64,000 bases of DNA from Owenweeksia sp963758205 (GTDB taxonomy: Bacteria; Bacteroidota; Bacteroidia; Flavobacteriales; Schleiferiaceae). The stretch is taken from the NCBI GenBank assembly GCA_963758205.1, contig CAVWUM010000002.1, positions 372,001 to 436,000 on the forward strand, given 5' to 3'. Under the pieces are notes generated by a model, which was not told where the DNA came from, did not search any database, and worked only from the letters and a program-made list of their open reading frames with translations. Below, piece by piece: positions 61,306-64,000 of this stretch; the first letter of the stretch is position 1; each line of letters opens with the position of its first letter. The position numbers and the translations under genes were made by a program.

Positions 61306-61812
61306 ATGAAAAAGCTTTCCGTTATTGCCAGTTTAGTATTCCTGGCTAGTGCCCCCATTGCTTCTCAAGCACAATGCAAAAAGCATAAAAAGCACGCCCA
61401 AGCAACCGCTGAGATTTCAACTCCAGTTTCGCATACCATTGACTCGGTTATGGCAAAGTCTTCTGCTATTTCATACGATCAGGCCATGAGTTTGTTGGAC
61501 AACTTCTTTGACGTGGAAACCGATGCCAACGGAAATGCGGTTTACAAACCAAAAATAGTTCAGATTGAAATGGAGAGAAGTGTTATCGTTCCAAAGCCCG
61601 ATGGCACAACTGAAATTAAAGTTGTAAAAACCAAAATGAATGTACCCCTTATCACCATGGCTCCCATTCAAATGATTGGTGTGGATGAAGTAACCATTGA
61701 CAAGAATGGTAATCCCATAATAAGCATGAAGGAGCTATCAATACCCAAAGGCCTAAGTACGTTGATTGAAGGGTTGAGTAATTCTATTCAGCCAGTGGAG
61801 GTAAGTAAATGA
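61306..61812 (+). CDS. Secreted protein of unknown function
   Basis: A 168-residue exported protein. Seen: signal peptide LSVIASLVFLASAPIASQAQ, a Lys/His-rich CKKHKKHAQ stretch, then helix-and-strand sequence with YDQAMSLLDNFFDVETDANGNAVYKPKIVQIE (read as key residues DNFFDVETDANGNA) and VDEVTIDKNGNPIISMKEL. No family recognised. Its stop overlaps the next start (ATGA). Confidence 0.75.
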   Translation: MKKLSVIASLVFLASAPIASQAQCKKHKKHAQATAEISTPVSHTIDSVMAKSSAISYDQAMSLLDNFFDVETDANGNAVYKPKIVQIEMERSVIVPKPDGTTEIKVVKTKMNVPLITMAPIQMIGVDEVTIDKNGNPIISMKELSIPKGLSTLIEGLSNSIQPVEVSK

Positions 61813-62426
61813 GAATATTTCTTTACATAATTGGAGTTCTTGGAGTTCTATTAATGTCTGGTTGTAAATCCAAAAGCACACATATATATGGTTTAGAGCC
61901 TGTTGAGTTGATTAGAAACCACGAGTCAATACTCGATCCAGACGTTCTAAGGATTTGGATTGATGGAAGCTCATCAATCACAAAAATTGTAAGTATTTAT
62001 TTTGGCCCAACAATTACCAGAGGGACTTATATGGAAATGGGTAAAACATATAAATGGAGGCCCTTTAATAAGTACAAAGAAAAAGACCACTATAAGCACA
62101 TACCTGTTACACCTCTTCAAGGTTGGGATACCTTTTTCAATCAACTGGATGCTTTGGATTATTATCGATTGTGGGACAGACCCCATATGGAGTCAGATGG
62201 CAGGGTAATGCACTGGCTAATGACAAAATATCTTGTTGAAATAAAAAAGGGAGATATAATAAAGAGATTTGAATTTTATTCCTATTACCCAAGCCAGCAA
62301 TTTCCTGAAGATATGGATAAATACAAGGCCTTTGAAAAGTTAATTCGAACTTCTTTTGAACCCCTATTAAAAAATTTAAAGCATGACCAAGAGTTTTACA
62401 ATGACAGATTTGGTTATGAATACTAG
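61809..62426 (+). CDS. Lipoprotein of unknown function
   Basis: A 205-residue protein with lipobox LLMSGC (Cys19) and a soluble domain rich in aromatics: VLRIWIDGSSSITKIVSIYFG, TYKWRPFNKYKEKDHYKHI and WLMTKYLVEIKKGDIIKRFE. No family recognised. Coupled by a 4-bp overlap to the preceding gene, so the two are probably an operon of envelope proteins. Confidence 0.75.
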   Translation: MRIFLYIIGVLGVLLMSGCKSKSTHIYGLEPVELIRNHESILDPDVLRIWIDGSSSITKIVSIYFGPTITRGTYMEMGKTYKWRPFNKYKEKDHYKHIPVTPLQGWDTFFNQLDALDYYRLWDRPHMESDGRVMHWLMTKYLVEIKKGDIIKRFEFYSYYPSQQFPEDMDKYKAFEKLIRTSFEPLLKNLKHDQEFYNDRFGYEY

Positions 62427-62488
62427 AATGGGGTTTGGTTAATCATTTGCTAAAGGGGAGTGAACCTAAACATACCATCTCAGTTTCT

Positions 62489-62496
62489 TATTTTTG
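62489..62496 (+). promoter_or_regulatory. Candidate -7 promoter element of the monomeric isocitrate dehydrogenase gene
   Basis: TATTTTTG is an exact TAnnTTTG match 84 bp before the ATG at 62580. Confidence 0.4.
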
Positions 62497-62579
62497 CCAT
62501 CCTCCAAACCTGCTGTGGCCTTGCTGCTCGGTTTGTAGCGCCAAACTGATTCAATTGACTTTTAAAATTCACTTATAAT

Positions 62580-64000
62580 ATGTCTCACACTCCCAAAATC
62601 ATCTATACCAAAACAGACGAAGCACCAGCATTGGCAACCCGCTCATTATTGCCCATTATTGAAGCCTTTACCGGCTCAGCAGGTGTTGAAGTTGAAACCC
62701 GCGACATTTCACTGGCGGGCCGCATTGTTTCTCAGTTTCCTGAGAGATTAAACGCAGAACAACGTATTTCTGATGACTTGAAGGAATTGGGAGAACTGGC
62801 CAAAACGCCTGAGTCTAACATTATTAAATTGCCAAACATCAGCGCCTCCGAACCTCAGTTGCAGGCTGCGATTAAGGAACTTCAAAACAAAGGATATAAT
62901 CTTCCGGATTACCCCAAGAGCCCTCAAAATGATGAGGAAAGAGAGATCAAAGCTAAATATGATAAAGTAAAAGGAAGTGCCGTAAACCCTGTTCTTCGCG
63001 AAGGAAACTCAGACCGCAGGGCACCAAAAGCGGTAAAGGAATATGCCCGCAAACACCCACACCGTATGGGAGCGTGGAGCAGCGACTCTAAAACCCATGT
63101 AGCAAGTATGGATCATGGTGATTTTTATGGAAGCGAAAAATCCGTTACCATAAATGAGGCAACCAAGGTTAAGATTGAATTTGTGGGTGAAGATGGAAAT
63201 GTGAGGCTACTAAAGGATTTTATCCCACTTCAGGATGGAGAAATTATTGACTCAGCTGTATTGAGTACTTCTGATTTACAGGAATTTTTAGCTGAGCAGA
63301 AAAAGGATGCCGATGAAAAAGGCATTTTGTTTTCAGTACACCTGAAGGCTACTATGATGAAAATTTCGGATCCCATCATTTTTGGCCATGTGGTAAAGGT
63401 TTTCTTTAAGGATGTATTTGAAAAACATGGACAGGCACTAAATGAGGCAGGCGTAAACCCTAACAATGGCATGGCCGACCTTATGACAAGGATACAGGTA
63501 TTGCCGGAAGCTAAGCGAAAGGAAATTGAGGCCGACATTGAAAAGGCTTATGAAAACGGCCCCGACCTGGCCATGGTAAACTCTGATAAGGGCATTACCA
63601 ACCTGCATGTTCCCAGTGATGTAATTATTGATGCCTCCATGCCTGCCATGATCCGCACCAGCGGACAAATGTGGGATAAGGATGGAAAGCAGCGCGATAC
63701 CAAAGCCATTATTCCCGATAGAAGTTATGCCGGTGTGTACCAGCAAACCATTGACTTCTGTAAGGAACATGGCGCTTTTGACCCCACCACCATGGGTAGC
63801 GTGAGCAACGTTGGATTGATGGCCCAAAAGGCCGAAGAGTACGGCTCTCATGATAAAACCTTTGAAATGCCCGGTGGCGGAACGGTGCGCGTGGTAAGCG
63901 AAGTCGGCAAAACATTAATGGAGCACAAAGTCTCTTATGGAGATATTTTCAGAATGTGCCAGGTAAAAGATGAGCCTATTAAAGATTGGGTAAAACTGGC
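62580..64000 (+). CDS. icd: NADP-dependent isocitrate dehydrogenase, monomeric type (3' end outside window)
   Basis: Monomeric IDH of about 740 residues; 473 are visible. Seen: KIIYTKTDEAPALATRSLLP, TRDISLAGRIVSQFPE, IIKLPNISASEPQL, NPVLREGNSDRRAPKAVK with the isocitrate-binding SDRRAP, FSVHLKATMMKISDPIIFGH, IDASMPAMIRTSGQMW and YAGVYQQTIDFCKEHGAFDP. The frame is open to the last base. Start ATG at 62580 follows the usual N-terminus. A second, structurally unrelated isocitrate dehydrogenase with a frameshift lies at 25.4-26.9 kb. Confidence 0.94.
   Translation, partial: MSHTPKIIYTKTDEAPALATRSLLPIIEAFTGSAGVEVETRDISLAGRIVSQFPERLNAEQRISDDLKELGELAKTPESNIIKLPNISASEPQLQAAIKELQNKGYNLPDYPKSPQNDEEREIKAKYDKVKGSAVNPVLREGNSDRRAPKAVKEYARKHPHRMGAWSSDSKTHVASMDHGDFYGSEKSVTINEATKVKIEFVGEDGNVRLLKDFIPLQDGEIIDSAVLSTSDLQEFLAEQKKDADEKGILFSVHLKATMMKISDPIIFGHVVKVFFKDVFEKHGQALNEAGVNPNNGMADLMTRIQVLPEAKRKEIEADIEKAYENGPDLAMVNSDKGITNLHVPSDVIIDASMPAMIRTSGQMWDKDGKQRDTKAIIPDRSYAGVYQQTIDFCKEHGAFDPTTMGSVSNVGLMAQKAEEYGSHDKTFEMPGGGTVRVVSEVGKTLMEHKVSYGDIFRMCQVKDEPIKDWVKL

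Overview
The window reads as a chromosomal segment of a Bacteroidota bacterium, most likely a marine member of the Flavobacteriales (Cryomorphaceae/Schleiferiaceae-like). Supporting marks are type IX secretion (T9SS) C-terminal sorting tails, a GWxTD lipoprotein, delta-60 and WG repeat proteins, a LytS/LytTR pair, bacillithiol genes, Na+-NQR maturation genes, a DUF721-recF pair, and several exact matches to the Bacteroidota -7 promoter element TAnnTTTG. There are no rRNA or tRNA genes, insertion sequences, CRISPR arrays or prophage genes that I can see. Genes are dense on both strands.

Layout. 1-7.5 kb: ung (cut by the window edge), a BamA-like porin, a GWxTD lipoprotein, rlmB, a DUF433/DUF5615 toxin-antitoxin-like pair, and a secreted M1 peptidase with a T9SS tail. 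7.5-14.4 kb: valS, a DUF1573 protein, an aminotransferase, murB, and an nqrM-like gene convergent with apbE. 14.4-24 kb: glycosyltransferase, ypdA, a divergent App1 phosphatase/lipid kinase pair, a GNAT protein, the proC-proB-proA operon, a DUF1223 protein and aroG-type DAHP synthase/chorismate mutase. 24-28.4 kb: a bicarbonate transporter (SbtA), a small unknown gene, a frameshifted Thermus-type isocitrate dehydrogenase, a divergent LysR regulator and a DNA alkyltransferase. 28.4-34 kb: a delta-60 T9SS protein, a lipoprotein of the cholesterol-dependent cytolysin superfamily, and a TPR/LuxR-type regulator. 34-47.8 kb: WG-repeat protein, GT4, bshB1, ndk, DUF721/recF, ribH, rimO, two tandem beta-barrel paralogues and ftsY. 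47.9-53 kb: M48 peptidase with two paralogous outer-membrane proteins, then rpsF-rpsR-rplI. 53-64 kb: VWA lipoprotein, LytS-type kinase and LytTR regulator, an AT-rich unknown, dnaX split by an A10 tract, small lipoproteins and the start of a monomeric isocitrate dehydrogenase.

The most notable items are: the cytolysin-like protein at 30067-31893, whose core (domains 1-3) is recognisable but whose membrane-binding domain 4 is replaced by a four-repeat, propeller-like domain; the dnaX gene, whose tau C-terminus lies in the -1 frame after an A10 run; a one-base frameshift destroying the N-terminus of isocitrate dehydrogenase in a genome that also carries the monomeric enzyme; a second one-base frameshift that separates a beta-barrel protein from its signal peptide; and several intergenic inverted-repeat elements (25011-25075, 56597-56714, 58582-58693, 61067-61212).

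Limits: all family calls are by eye from motifs. Frameshifts may be sequencing errors, and promoter calls rest mainly on the -7 element.
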